A DNA stretch of 64,000 nucleotides. Origin: Theobroma cacao. Lineage: Eukaryota; Streptophyta; Magnoliopsida; Malvales; Malvaceae. The notes beneath the pieces are model-generated. The model had not been told where the DNA came from. It searched no databases and was given only the letters and a program-made list of their open reading frames with translations. Where the stretch lies: positions 27,453,681-27,517,680 of the forward strand of contig NC_030852.1 in assembly GCF_000208745.1 (NCBI RefSeq), read 5' to 3'. The position numbers were made by a program, and so were the translations under genes. Shown here piece by piece: positions 50,034 to 62,523 of the stretch (position 1 is its first letter; each line of letters opens with the position of its first letter).

Positions 50034-53000
50034 AATGCTTCCTGCCTGCCAATACCGCATGATGCTACTCTGTTAAAATCTATGGGAAGGTGGATAGATG
50101 TCTTGGTTGCCAACAGTCCAGAAATTTTTTGGCAACCAGTATTACTAGTGTTACGTTATTTTATTTTTTGGTCGGGCTGCCATTGAGTTTATTTTGTACT
50201 TATGGTATCCCCTACTGCAGGATACTCTTGGTTTCACCTGGAAAATAAATTCATAAAATTGAGATTCTTAGTTTTCATTTTTTTTACCTCGGACTATGGC
50301 ACTCAAACCTGTATATTGTTGCCTTTATTCTATCTCCTGCAAGATGAGGGCATCCAGAAAAAGCTCTTTGACCACCTGGTCTTTGGTAAGGGAACCAAAT
50401 GTAATGCAAAAATCTGTCAAAGAACCCCATATTTATTGTGAAACAATAAAAAAAAATATATCTGTCAAGGAAACTCAATGGCTGTGCTCAACCAGTGCAG
50501 TAAGTAAGTTAACAGAAAAGAGGAAAATATGAGTGGTTCAAATCATAGATCGGTGTATGCCTTAGAAAGAATATCAAATTGTTACATAAGTTAAAGGTTA
50601 CAAACAAATCAAAGAGAATATCATACGTTTTATTGTGGAGCTAAAATTGACATTACCAAGATACTCCCAGGAGTAGCATGAAGACTATGTCCACGAGACA
50701 CTCATCCCAATCATCTTGTCTCCAAATTAGAAACGATGGCCATGTGAATGAATCAAAACTGTTGGAAACTTGTCTTTTCACTCAAAACTAGTTGCAGAAA
50801 AAGAACTTGTGGCACTTAATGTTGGATTGTTTCGAAGTCGTGAAGTCAAAATCTTTTGTGATATGAGCAACTTCTTCTGGGACCTGAATGGGTCGTCCGT
50901 CGGTTAAGCTAAGCCCTTAACTAGCCCAAAAGTTATGCAAGTATCTGTCAGGCCCAAATTAAGAGCATACATTCTAATTCTAGCACAGAAAGAATAATGT
51001 TACACAACCTTTGCTACATTCCAATATCTGTTTTTTATTGCCTCACTCCTAGTCATGCATGACCAGGCTACCCTCGAATGTGGCGGTTTCGACCGTTAGC
51101 TAATGTGAAGTCTTGTGATTAAACAAATATATTTTAAAACAAAATTTAGCTTTGTTTCAAGTGCTTCATCATATAGCAGCTGGATCTGTTTTTCACCCCC
51201 ACATTTCCTCTAGTTGTAGGTTCAATGCAGCCAATTGCTGCTTATCTAAGCAGGAATCTCTGATCAGCTCCAACAATATTCTTTATGTTTTTGGGTATTT
51301 TAAGGAAGTTGCTTTTGGATCAGTTAGTGTAAACATCTGCCCAACATCACATGCATGGTCTTTTTTCTTAGAGAAACCCCCATAGGCAATATAGCACTCA
51401 TCCTTTTCTCTTCTCTTTTCCGGGGAATTTCTAGAGAGGAGTTTGGATTTTATGATAAATTCTTCCTACAACTAGGATTTCCATTTTGCGGGATCCCAAA
51501 TGCTGCCCTCGTCTTTTGTGTGCCGTGAAATAAGGCACCATAAGTGATCATTAATCACTATTAAAAGGGGATTTGAGAGCACATCTTCAGCATTATTAAA
51601 CCAAATACTTGATCCTTGTGTTTCAAGACAAAAAGTGTTGCATAAGACGCATGTGCTAGTTAGTTGTCGCCTCCATCCAAGATGTCAAAACCGGCGCAAG
51701 ACAACATTTTCAGATTTAAATAATACTGGCTGCTCTCCTCATCGGAGACTTAAAAAGCTGTCTTATCCAATCCACACCCAATACTGAGGGAAGGGGACGA
51801 TAGCTGTTTTGTCTAGTTTCTTCAGCCGTTGTGGGTTGATTAAGAAGGTTCCTTGTGTCCCAACCCAATTAACTCTTCATACTCAATTTCAGGCGTTTCT
51901 TCTGGAAAAATTAGATATATACATAAATTGTCTTTTAAGTATATGTTTTTATTTTGTAAAGCCAATGTCAACCCATGGCAAATGATTAAATACGATTTTT
52001 GGGTTATGATGATAGTTTGAAATATGTATTGACATAGAATTTCCATTGAGTAAAAAACAAGTAATAATCTGTAATGGTAGTAAATTAATTACTGTGACAC
52101 GTAATGATCAACATCACGTTTGGGCAATTAGATGCTCCTTTTTATTTTACCTTAAACAATTGATCAAATGTTTTTCCTTTTTTTCTTTTTCCTCTTCTTA
52201 AAGAGAGGCTACACAATCAAAGTTGAAATCAAGGAAAGGGCAAGCATCGGGTTTCAAACTAAGTAAGAAATCCAATTTCCAAATAAAAAAAATTTCTGCC
52301 CTACTTCGATTACAATGCCAGTCAAATGATGGTTGAGTCCTTCAATCGAGATGGAAAATTCAAGAAATGAGAATTTAAATAAATAAAGATATTTAGAGTG
52401 AACAGTCTGTCTATTCTTTACATAAAGCAATGGTGCTTGGGAGGAAGTAAAATCTCGAAAAAAGTCATTATGTGGAAAGGAATTTTGTGATATGGAAAGG
52501 TAAATTATTCAAAGCAAGTGAATCCTTATCGTATCAATGCCTAAAAGGAAATGAATCTTCACTAAAGTTGCCTTAAGATCTGATCTTCCATTTGGTCCAT
52601 TTTTACTATTTTCTTTGACTGTCATTTGACTAATCAACTTACCATATTAAACCAAATATTGTTAAGAACCATTTAAATTTCTCCCTTCCAAGAAAATAAA
52701 ATGAAAAAAAAAAAGAAAGAAACTGTAAAAACTAATTAAGAAGTTACCATTATTATAATAAATTTGGGATGACCGGATGGGGGTTAACAAAATAATGAAA
52801 CTGAAACAAATAAAAAGAAAAGAACTTTAGAAATGAAAAGCTATCATAATTTCCATCCTATTATTACAACTAAATATTAATTGTTTGTCCAAAGAAAAAG
52901 AAAACTATAATATTACGGTTTTTTTTTTCTGAAATGAAGAATGGGGATTTGGAATGGTACTGTTTGAAATGCTTGGGTGCTGTTTAATTTAATTACATAA

Positions 53001-55357
53001 TGTTCAAGGTTAACTTATCCTAACAAATCCCAACTACCCAAAAATTGGGATTTAAAAGTGTGGCTTAACATATATAACAATATATAATTTGATAGTGGTA
53101 GAAGTTGGAGTATTCAATGACCTTTGAAAGAGAAAGTGATCTTGGAGGTATTATCCAAATGAAATAATGGTAATGCTGTGTTCATAGAAATCTCTATGAG
53201 AAATCAACTCTGAAATGATGTATAATTAAGAAAGAAAAGTTCATTTCATATTCCATTTTCAGAAAATGCATCAAGAGGTTCACGAACAAATATTATACTT
53301 GTAACATTATTATTTATTGGATAATTAAAGGGCACTCATCAACAAGTCGTTCTGTGGATGTCTGAATCTTTTCTGTTAGGAAAATGACCTCCATGAGTGC
53401 TATGAAAGTTGTGCAAGCAAACATGAGTGTTGACCTCCATGCTTTTTATTGCTAATGCACATTAGTTTGATTTTTAAGAAATTTCATATGTTAACTGCGC
53501 AGGCTTCTTCTTTAAGCTAGATAAATAAACTTTTAATTGTTACTAAGCTTGATAATTTTAATTTAAAAGATTCTTTTGGAGCTAAATTTCAAATATGCCG
53601 GCACAAATAAAGAAGTTTGGATCGATGATATTTACTAAAGTTTTTATGTTCCGATTACCAATGTTGAGCTCGGGTGGTATCTTATAATTAAATTACATAC
53701 TATCACGTTTCACACTAGTTTCAGTCATCACTAACTGATTCTAATTCAGACTCATCTTCCTCTTTATTTTTACCATACCATTAGCTATGGAAAGGGGAAA
53801 AAAGGATGAAAACTTAGGCAGCGGATAGTATCCAAACCCATGATATAAGGTGGGAATAGTGTTAAATGGGCTAACTTTCTGCTCCCATTTTCCATCCATT
53901 AAAATGAATTTTCTGGTCAACAAAACTTAACTGCAATTCCTAAACCCCAAATATCAATTAATGCTGGATGCAGTGAATTGGTTCGTCAATTGATCATTAT
54001 GATCCAAGTTTCCATTACTTTTTAGAGCATTAAAACTTGACAAAAGAAGAGGAATATGAAGCATCCATATCTGGAAACAAATGAGAAATGATGATTCAAT
54101 GGGGCCATTGCTTTTGCTTGCCTAAAACAAACTTCGGCCAACTCAGGACAAAAACGCGAATACTGTTTCCAGAATTGCAAAAGTGAATGGGAACAAAGAA
54201 TTCCAGGAGCGAGGTGGTGGCCTGGTGGGGGTGGTGTGTGAGACCACCAAAGAGAGTGGATTAAGGAATGGGAAAGAGAGCAAAAGGGGCCTTTGAATAA
54301 TCGGAAAAATGGCGTGGGGCCCTTGTGGAGTTAGGTGGGGCCTCGGGCCTTGCATGTGAGGCTGACGCTTTCTCAGGAAAATCTGAACGTTAGGGTTGAG
54401 CAAAGGGAAACAAAATCCTCATTTATTAATGGTGAAAATGAAGCGCGAGACGCCCGAAACTCGTGCACTTGATTGTTGCCTTGACTAGTGACTACGGCCT
54501 GTGTGTGTCTCTCACATTTCCTCATGCCACCGGCTGCTGCCGGTCAAAGGATACAGGGTATAGCTAAATGTTTTCCTTCCCCACTTCAATTATGTGTTAG
54601 TAATTACTTCATAAACTTGTTTTTACTTCGTTGGGGTCAAAAAAAAATTCTAGTAGTATTTAGGTAATTTATTTGCATTTTCTTGGGTGTTTGTATTTTT
54701 TAATTTAAATAAAAATTTATAATTTTTTTAAAATTCACTTCATTATAAAAAAAATCATATCAATATCATATCAACATAAATATATCAAGTCAATATAAAT
54801 AAAAAAATTAATAACGTTAATTATTTGAGTGATATTATCAATTTTAATAAATATAAAAAATTTAATTGTTATAAATTATTATATAAAAATCAAATTTACT
54901 ATTTTAACAAAATATATAGATTAATTACATAATTTAACTTAAATTTTTAATAAAAAAACTTAAATGTTAGATTAAAATAGTTAAGACCATCAATCGGTTT
55001 TGGAGTTTGATCATTACATTCACGTGTCATGTGTGATGTACCTAATTCTGATAAAAACGGTTTTAAACTTATTGTACAACTTGGCAGGCAAAATAGGTCT
55101 CCCCACTCCCGAATCCTAAATACACTACTCAACCAAGAAAAAGAGAAAAAAAAGAAAACCCTTACAATGAAATTGCCAGACACGTTAATAATGTTTGACA
55201 AACCGGTTAAGGGCGTAACCGGTGGTAAGAGATTGACAAAATTTTTCTACGATAGGGGAGTGTGCTATAGGGCGACCCTGTGTGCTTTGTTGTTTTCCCA
55301 CTACATTTATTTTTCCATACACAAATATATACAGAGCCGCTCTTTCTCTTTCTCTAC
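50034..55357. other. Invertase 3' UTR and long spacer
   Basis: About 200 bases of probable 3' UTR are followed by ~5 kb with no gene I can support. Frames here are short on both strands and lack domains. 54640-54960 is very A/T-rich. The end contains the promoter of the SKU5-like gene, with a TATA-like AAATATATA at 55323-55331. Confidence 0.6.
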
Positions 55358-55391
55358 CTTGTCTTCATTCGTTTTCTCTCTTAATTTTAGT

Positions 55392-55487
55392 ATGTAAATC
55401 ACATAAATATTCCTTCTTGATTTGCTTCCTTCTTTCATTTCTCTCAAATCCAATTCCTTTGCAACAAAGAAAAGAAATTTTATGTGA
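55392..55487 (+). promoter_or_regulatory. Two AUG-stop minimal ORFs in the SKU5-like leader
   Basis: ATGTAA lies at 55392-55397 and ATGTGA at 55482-55487. The second ends one base before the main ATG at 55489. Both fall downstream of the TATA-like motif at 55323-55331, so they are probably transcribed. AUG-stop minimum ORFs (AUGUAA) are reported to stall ribosomes in a boron-dependent way in Arabidopsis NIP5;1 and, as I recall, also in SKU5. Transcription start and function here are inferred. Confidence 0.65.
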
Positions 55488-55488
55488 C

Positions 55489-58400
55489 ATGGCTCAGCTT
55501 CGGGTGTCTCTGTTTCTTTCGATTCACATTGCTCTGCTTGCAAGTCTCTGTTTTGCTGATGACCCTTATGTCTTCTATGATTTCAAACTCTCTTACATCA
55601 CCGTCTCCCCTCTTGGTGTTCCTCAACAGGTTAGTTTTCTCAAAACTCCCTGTCTCTCTGTTTCTTTAGTATAGACGGTTTTTTTTTTGGTATCTGTTTG
55701 TAGCCCTCTTAGTTTTCATTTTATTTCTTTGGATCAAAAAAACATGTTGTTTTTCAAGGCTAATATTCTTAGCATGTAATGGAATTTGCGCTTCATTTTT
55801 GTACAGTTAAGGGGTGGTAAATACTGGGGTTCAAATTTTTTTTGAAGTACATCAGAGGGTCTAAGATCGTTACTTTATAGGTCATTTAATTTTTTGTGAA
55901 TCTGCAAGTGCTATTGGAGTGTTAATCAACTGTTGATGATTTTCTAATATTATCATTTTTGTGCTCTTTTACCTCTTTATCATGTATCTTTTTGTAGGGT
56001 GTTCTCGTTCTTTATTAGCTTTTTGAACGTAAGTTTAATCCTTGGTGATGGTTCAACTGTTATAGTTATGGCTTTGGACCAAAGGCCTTGTCTATGTGTT
56101 TAGAACTAATATTTTCTGGGCATTTGTATTAAATGTTCTTAGGGGCCATTTTAGTTTTGGTTGAATCAAATGTTTAGCTTTGTGCGATAAATTTTTTCGT
56201 TTTCTTCTATAAACTTCATTCTTCTATAATGTTTTGAAATGTTGGTGAACTCATTCGAGTGGTTTGGCAAGGAGGGTGGTAAATTTGAGTTTGGTGAAGC
56301 GTCACAAATAATTTCCTGAAATTGTCTTTTGGAATTTTGTACTAGCAATAAGGGACTTGTGATCCAAAATTTTTTCAAATCAGAAACTGGGATATGGAAA
56401 TGCCAAGTGGGTAAAAGTTCAATTCACTTTACTTATTTGTAGTTCTTTGGTTTGCAGGTTATAGCAGTCAATGGGGCATTTCCTGGTCCTGTTGTGAATG
56501 CCACAACAAATTATAATGTGGCTATTAATGTTCACAATCAATTGGATGAAAATCTTTTGATGACTTGGTAGGTTTGTATATAAAATTTTTGTTCTTCTTC
56601 CTTTTCAATATTTTTTGTTGAAAGGGATTTTGTGAAATTTTTATGGTTTTTACAGGCCAGGAATTCAAATGCGGCGAAATTCATGGCAGGATGGTGTTCT
56701 CGGTACCAATTGTCCAATTCATCCCAAAAGGAATTTTACTTACCAATTTCAAGTTAAGGATCAGATTGGGAGCTTTTTCTACTTCCCCTCACTAAATTTT
56801 CAGAGAGCATCTGGTGGCTTTGGTCCCATTATTATTAATAACCGGAACATTATTGCAATTCCTTTTGGCCAACCGGATGGTGATGTTGTCATCATGATTG
56901 GTGACTGGTATACCCGAAACCACACGGTTAGTATCTGATGAACATGGACAGTGAAGTTCTTTTTCGTTGTTGGAATTTAATAATTGATACATTCTTCTTT
57001 TAGGCACTGAGAACAACTCTTGACTCTGGTGAAGATCTTGGGATGCCAGATGGAGTTCTCATTAATGGGAGGGGACCTTACAGATATAACACTACTCTTG
57101 TACCTGACGGTATTGAATATGAAACGATTAATGTTGATCCAGGTATAATTTTCTTTGGCATTGATGATAAAATTTTTTATGATATGTGATCTTTTGCACT
57201 GTTCAAACATGTTTGCTTTGTTTTTCTTATCATTTGGATAAATCGTATGATACATTACAGTCTAATTTTCAAACTTCTATTCTAACGTTCAGGCTTATTA
57301 AAATTGAAAGATCTCACCATTTTGCTTCGGCATTTCTTGAGCTCCATAAACTTTTTTAATAAATTACACACCCTTAAGCTACAAATTTCACACGTCTACA
57401 TTTAGTTGTTGATAATGTTTAATGCAACATCAGTAGTCATAGATACAGGTTTTTCCTGTATGAAGTCTTAATCTGCAATGTAATTATGTTTTGCAGGAAA
57501 AACTTATCGCTTTCGTGTACATAATGTTGGGATATCTACTAGCTTGAACTTTAGAATTCAGGGCCATAATCTGCTCTTAGTGGAAACTGAGGGATATTAT
57601 ACAACACAACAGAATTTCTCTAGCTTTGATATCCATGTGGGACAGTCATATTCCTTTTTAGTCACCATGGATCAGAATGCAACTACTGATTACTACATTG
57701 TGGCAAGTGCTCGGTTTGTGAATGAATCAGTTTGGGAAAGAGTCACAGGTGTGGCCATCTTGCATTATTCCAATTCAAAAGGACCAGCAACCGGTCCTCT
57801 GCCTGTTCCACCAAGTGATATTTACAACCAATGGTCAGCAATGAGCCAGCCAAGGGCCATCAGGTTTGTGCTCCAATATTGAAAGCTTAAGTATATTATA
57901 GCTATTCGTTCTTTCTTTTTCTTAAGAAACTTGCAACCGGCTCTTTTTCCCTTTAGTATGGCTGTGTAAAATTTTTCTTTAGTTTGGCTGAAAACTTCCC
58001 TGAATCGATGCATTTTAAACTGTTCTCTGATGATTAGGCAAAATACAACTGCAAGTGGAGCTCGCCCAAATCCACAAGGCTCTTTTCACTATGGGTCAAT
58101 CAATGTGACTGACACATATGTATTGCAGAGCTTCCCTCCAGTTACCATTGAGGGCAAGCTTCGTGCGACACTAAATGGTATATCTTTTGTCAACCCTGAT
58201 ACACCAATCAGGCTGGCTGACCTGCACAATGTAAAGGGGGCTTATAAGCTGGATTTCCCCAATAAGCCGCTTAATAGAACTCCCCGGGTGGACAGATCTG
58301 TAATTAATGCTACATACAAAGGGTTTATAGAGGTTATTTTGCAGAATAATGACACCAGAATGCAGAGCTTTCACATGGATGGCTATGCATTTTTTGTGGT

Positions 58401-59108
58401 TGGGTAAGAATCTTATACATATGTGTCAAATTCTGAACAAATTCTTGACTGCTGTTGATTTGTGGTGTTTAAAACTATTTTATTGGTGTTTTGATGCAGA
58501 ATGGATTTTGGAGTGTGGACTGAAAACAGCAGAAACAATTATAATAAATGGGATGCTATTTCTCGCTGCACAACAGAGGTATGTTATTCTAACAAAAACA
58601 CTTCAACCTTGTATGCTACAATGGCAAGTGCTTATTTGTCTTTTTAGCCTTTGGAGATTTGATTTTGTAGCATTAAAAAAAGCACAGCTTGCTGTTCACT
58701 GTTTCCCTCTAATTATCTTTTTGTATAGGTTTACCCTGGTGCATGGACAGCAGTCCTTATCTCACTTGATAATGTTGGAGTATGGAACCTTAGGGTGGAG
58801 AACCTGGATAGATGGTATCTAGGCCAAGAGACTTACATAAGAATCACCAATCCTGAGGAAAATGGCGACACAGAAATGGCTCCACCGGCTAATGTTTTGT
58901 ATTGTGGTGCCCTTCAGAGCTTGCAAAAGTATATCTGAAACCTTTTCTAAAAGTTCTATTGCTCCTTTCCTGTCTTTCGTAATGGGTGCTTGTTTGTATT
59001 TGCAGGGAATCACAAAGCTCTTCTGCAAAGACATTGCTCAGTGGGAACTCCAAGTTGTTGACCATTTTGGTGGTCACAATTTTAGCTTCAATTTTCACTT
59101 TTAGCTGA
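55489..59108 (+). CDS. SKU5: SKU5/SKS-type GPI-anchored multicopper-oxidase-like protein
   Basis: Nine exons: 55489-55629, 56458-56567, 56656-56926, 57004-57142, 57497-57863, 58038-58403, 58500-58578, 58729-58928, 59006-59108, giving 591 aa. There is a signal peptide (1-~23), three cupredoxin domains and a hydrophobic C-terminal tail after a Ser-rich stretch, consistent with a GPI anchor signal. The usual copper ligands are replaced: MTWPGIQ stands where laccases have HWHG, and FFYFPS (about 123-129) where they have WYHSH. It is therefore probably not a functional blue-copper oxidase. SKU5 in Arabidopsis acts at the cell wall/plasma membrane in directional root growth and wall formation. SKU5 versus SKS1-3 is not resolved here. 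Many N-x-S/T sites support secretion. Confidence 0.93.
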
Positions 59109-60429
59109 ATGCTTCTGCCCATTGTAGGAAGCTGATAATGTAGAGGCATCTTTATTTTTGTTGTTGGAGGGATGTGTGCCTGTAAACAGTTATTTGTATG
59201 AGAAAAATTGATACTTAGATTAGGAGTGCAAGTTCCCTCATGACACACTTTTTTGGTGTTAAAAAATTTTTCTTTTCCCTTTAGATATCCACCTTGTTGT
59301 AATTTAGGTCACTGGGAATCCATCATTCTTATGTACTTCAATTCACATACTGAAGATGCCTAACCCATTTTCAATATCATTGGACGTCATGCTTGAATTT
59401 ATTGTATCTTTCTTTGTTAAAATTTTTGCCTTCAATGCCTCCTGAATTGATTTATTGATTAGAAGGCCCTTTAAGTTTTATAAACAGTGCTATTATTTGA
59501 TTTAATAATGATTAGAACGATGCTAGTGAATATTATTCCATGTGATAATATGATTAGGTTTTGGGCAGACATACCCCCCATTCATATTATTTGTCGTTCT
59601 GTCTTGATGCTGTAATCAAGCAGAATCCATATAAGAAGGAATTTGTTCTCTTAATAAAAGATTAAGGTACTTATGATGATTGATTTTAACTGTGGTCTAT
59701 TGATCATGCCTTTAATCATGGAGTGGTGGCATCATACTCTTCACTTGGGTTTCTTACTGGATGGATTAACCAACGATTTTACTAAAAGTGCCTCACCAAA
59801 GTAACTTTTATATGGATTTTGGGATTGTGAGGATTAAGGAGATTCTTCCGAACACTAATTAAGAGCAAAATCTAGTAAATGTGATTCTGTGTTTTGGCTA
59901 ACAGGGCATCCGACAGTAATCGGATAGCAAATAATTAATGTCCCAGGCATCATAAAGAGAGCCGTGTCGGATTTCCAGCCCAAAAAAGTCTTTCTTGTGA
60001 TGCCATTGCCTGCTATTTGAGGACCTCGAGTATTTGTGAAGGTTTTAAAACTTTTCTTCCCTTTCTCCCACAGTGCAATTTCTCTCTTGATCCAGAGCCA
60101 ATATGCAGGGGAGAAGCATAAACTTAAGCTCCGTTGGATCCTGCGCTTCTGATCTTTGCTTAGCTTCACAAACAATGGGGACCATAATTGAAGGAAACAT
60201 CAATAAAATAACTAAGTCAATGGTTGCTTTCTTTGTGGCTTGGAAACATTCATTATTACATTGATAAGTTAATTTAATGGTTCTCTTCCTTGACAGTCTT
60301 TCTATTCTGTTTTGCTTTTAAAAATTATTTATAAATTCTCTCTTCATCCTAACCATCTCCGGAGAATATCTTGATGGAGATTTTATTATCCTCTCATGGT
60401 GGAGGGAGACAAGAAGTGGCTTTAAAGTT
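59109..60429. other. 3' UTR and spacer
   Basis: The 3' UTR of the SKU5-like gene probably extends ~250 bases. No further gene is seen before the retrotransposon. Confidence 0.65.
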
Positions 60430-60434
60430 TAAAC

Positions 60435-60957
60435 TGTTGAAAGAATAATCTGAAATTGGTTGAAGCAGGCCAAAGCAGTTGGGAGCTGAGAAAGAAGCAA
60501 CGGCTAGTTGAAGGAGTTTTAAGAAGAAAGTCAAAACGTCATCGTTTCACAATCATTAAATCAAGAATTGTGAAACGCATGAGTAAAGGGTCATTTTATG
60601 TTAATGTTTCTTTTCTTAGTTTCTATATGACTTGAGTCTTTGTGGTTTTAGTTTTTTTATTCTAAACGACTTGTAAACTCATCGTTTTGGTTCAGCATCT
60701 ATGCTTCTGTTGTGACTGTTGTCTGGAATGCTAAGCTTCTCTGATTTCAGCAATGTCAGCTAAGTTAGTTATGTGTGAATCTCGAGGCTACATCTAAGTT
60801 GAGAGTAGTTTCTTTTAAATTTCAAATGTTTGTATAAATACTCAGTTGAACATGAACAAATCAGTTTTTGCATTTTAAATATTAAAAATCTTCTTCTTCA
60901 GTCTCTGTTTTTTTGGTTATTTTGTTCATTGCTTTGATAATTCTTCGATTCTGTACA
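60435..60957 (+). repeat. 5' LTR of the copia element
   Basis: About 523 bases, TGTTGAAAG...CTGTACA, aligning end to end with the 3' copy. A TATAAATA-type motif is visible near its 3' third (TGTATAAATACTCAG). Confidence 0.93.
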
Positions 60958-61013
60958 TGACATCGGAGCCTACTTTATATGTCAAGGGCATTAGTGATTC
61001 AGTTCAGTTGATA

Positions 61014-61996
61014 GTGACCTTATATGTAGATGATCTATTGATTACTTCCAGATGTTGTATGTTTACAAGAATTCAAAACACAGATGATGTTGGTGTTTGA
61101 GATGACAAAGTTGGGGGAGATGACAGATTTGGGGGAAATGTCATACTTTCTGGGGATGAAAATTCTACAAGAACCAAGACAGATTTGTCTGCATCAATCA
61201 AAATATGTTAGAGACTTACTGAAGAAGTTCAATATGAAGGGTTGTAAAGCTGTAAACACTCCACTAACTGTTTGAATTCAGTTAAGCAAGGATGATGGTT
61301 CAACTAAGGCAGATGATTCACTGTATAGGAGTATTATTAGTTCTTTGCTGTATTTGTCAGTAACAAGACCAGATATTATGTTTGCTACTTGTTTGCTGTC
61401 TAGATTTATGCAAGCTCCTTTAGTGATTCACTTTAAAGCTGTAAAACGAATCTTAAGGTATGTGAAAGGTACTTCTGATTTTAAATTGATTTACTTGAAG
61501 GATGAGAGTAGTGGTCTTCAAGGGTTCACTGATAGTGATTAGGCAAGATCTGTGGATGACTCTAAGAGTACAGGAGGATTTTGTTTTTCACTAAGAAGTG
61601 CTGTTTTTACCTAGGCTTCAAAGAAGCAAGAAATTGTAGCTTAGTCCTCTATTGAGGCTGAGTATATAGCAGTTGCAGCAACTACTAATTAAGCTAAATG
61701 GTTAAGAAAGGTGTTGTTAGATATGGGATTCATTCAAAGGAAAGGAACTGTTATACATGTGGATAATCAGTCAACTTTTACAATAACTAAAAACCCTGTT
61801 CATCATGGTCGTACTAAGCACATTCGAGTGAAGTTTCATTCTATCAGAGAGTATGTTAAGGATCAAGAAATTGAACTTGTTTACTGTTAGACAAGTGATC
61901 AATTAGCAGATATATTTACTAAGGGTCTTAATAAAAGAAGGTTTGAATTACTTCAAGCAAAGTTGGGAGTTCACCAAATTCCAAATCAAGGAGGTG
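61014..61996 (+). pseudogene. Copia reverse transcriptase C-terminus and RNase H remnant
   Basis: YVDDLLIT marks RT motif; after one frameshift near 61050, a single frame from 61084 carries [18 protein letters not shown] and, in the RNase H part, STGGFCF, SSIEAEYIA, HVDNQST and TSDQLADIFTKGL. The frame is interrupted by stops at 61273, 61540, 61612, 61642, 61690 and 61888 but by no further frameshift. Confidence 0.92.
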
Positions 61997-62518
61997 TGCT
62001 GAAAGAATGATTTGAAATTGGTTGAAGCAAGCCAAAGCAGCTGGGAGTTGAGAAAGAAGCAACGGATAGTTGAAGGAGTTTTAAGAAAAAAGTCAAAATG
62101 TCATCATTTCACAATCATTAAACCAAGAACTCTGAAACGCATGAGTAAATGGTCGTTTTATGTTAATATTTCTTTTTTTAGTTTCTATACGACCTAAGTC
62201 TTTGTGGTTTTAGTTTATTGGTTCTAAACGACTTGTAAATTCGTCGTTTTGATTCAGTATCTATGTTTCTATTGTGACCGTTGCCTGGAATGCTAAGCTT
62301 CTTCGATTTCAACAATGGCAGCTGAGTTAGTTATGTGTGAATCTTGAGGATAAATCTAAGTCGAGAGTAGTTTCTTTGAATTACAAATATTTGTATAAAT
62401 ACTCAGTTGAAATAAACAAGTCAGTTTTTTGCATTTCAAATATTAAAAATCCTTTTCTTCATTCCTTATTTTTCTAGTTATTTTGTTCATTGCTTTGATA
62501 ATTTTTCGATTCTCTACA
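61997..62518 (+). repeat. 3' LTR of the copia element
   Basis: About 522 bases, TGCTGAAAG...CTCTACA, the partner of the 5' LTR. Differences between the copies are mostly transitions by eye. Confidence 0.93.
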
Positions 62519-62523
62519 TAAAC

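Larger units (their letters stand above)
60430..62523 (+). mobile_element. Internally deleted Ty1/copia retrotransposon
   Basis: Two LTRs (60435-60957 and 61997-62518) flank ~1.04 kb. Both start TG and end CA. The insertion is bounded by a perfect 5-bp target duplication TAAAC (60430-60434 and 62519-62523). A primer-binding-like TGACATCGGAGCC follows the 5' LTR (compare the usual TGGTATCAGAGC) and a purine tract CAAGGAGGTG precedes the 3' LTR. Gag, protease, integrase and most of reverse transcriptase are missing; what remains starts just before the RT YVDD motif. The LTRs differ visibly at roughly one base in ten, so the insertion is not recent. Confidence 0.95.

Noticed and set aside
54143..54403. 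86-codon minus-strand Pro-rich frame
   Set aside because: Composition reflects a G/C-richer spacer patch; no domain or splice signal.
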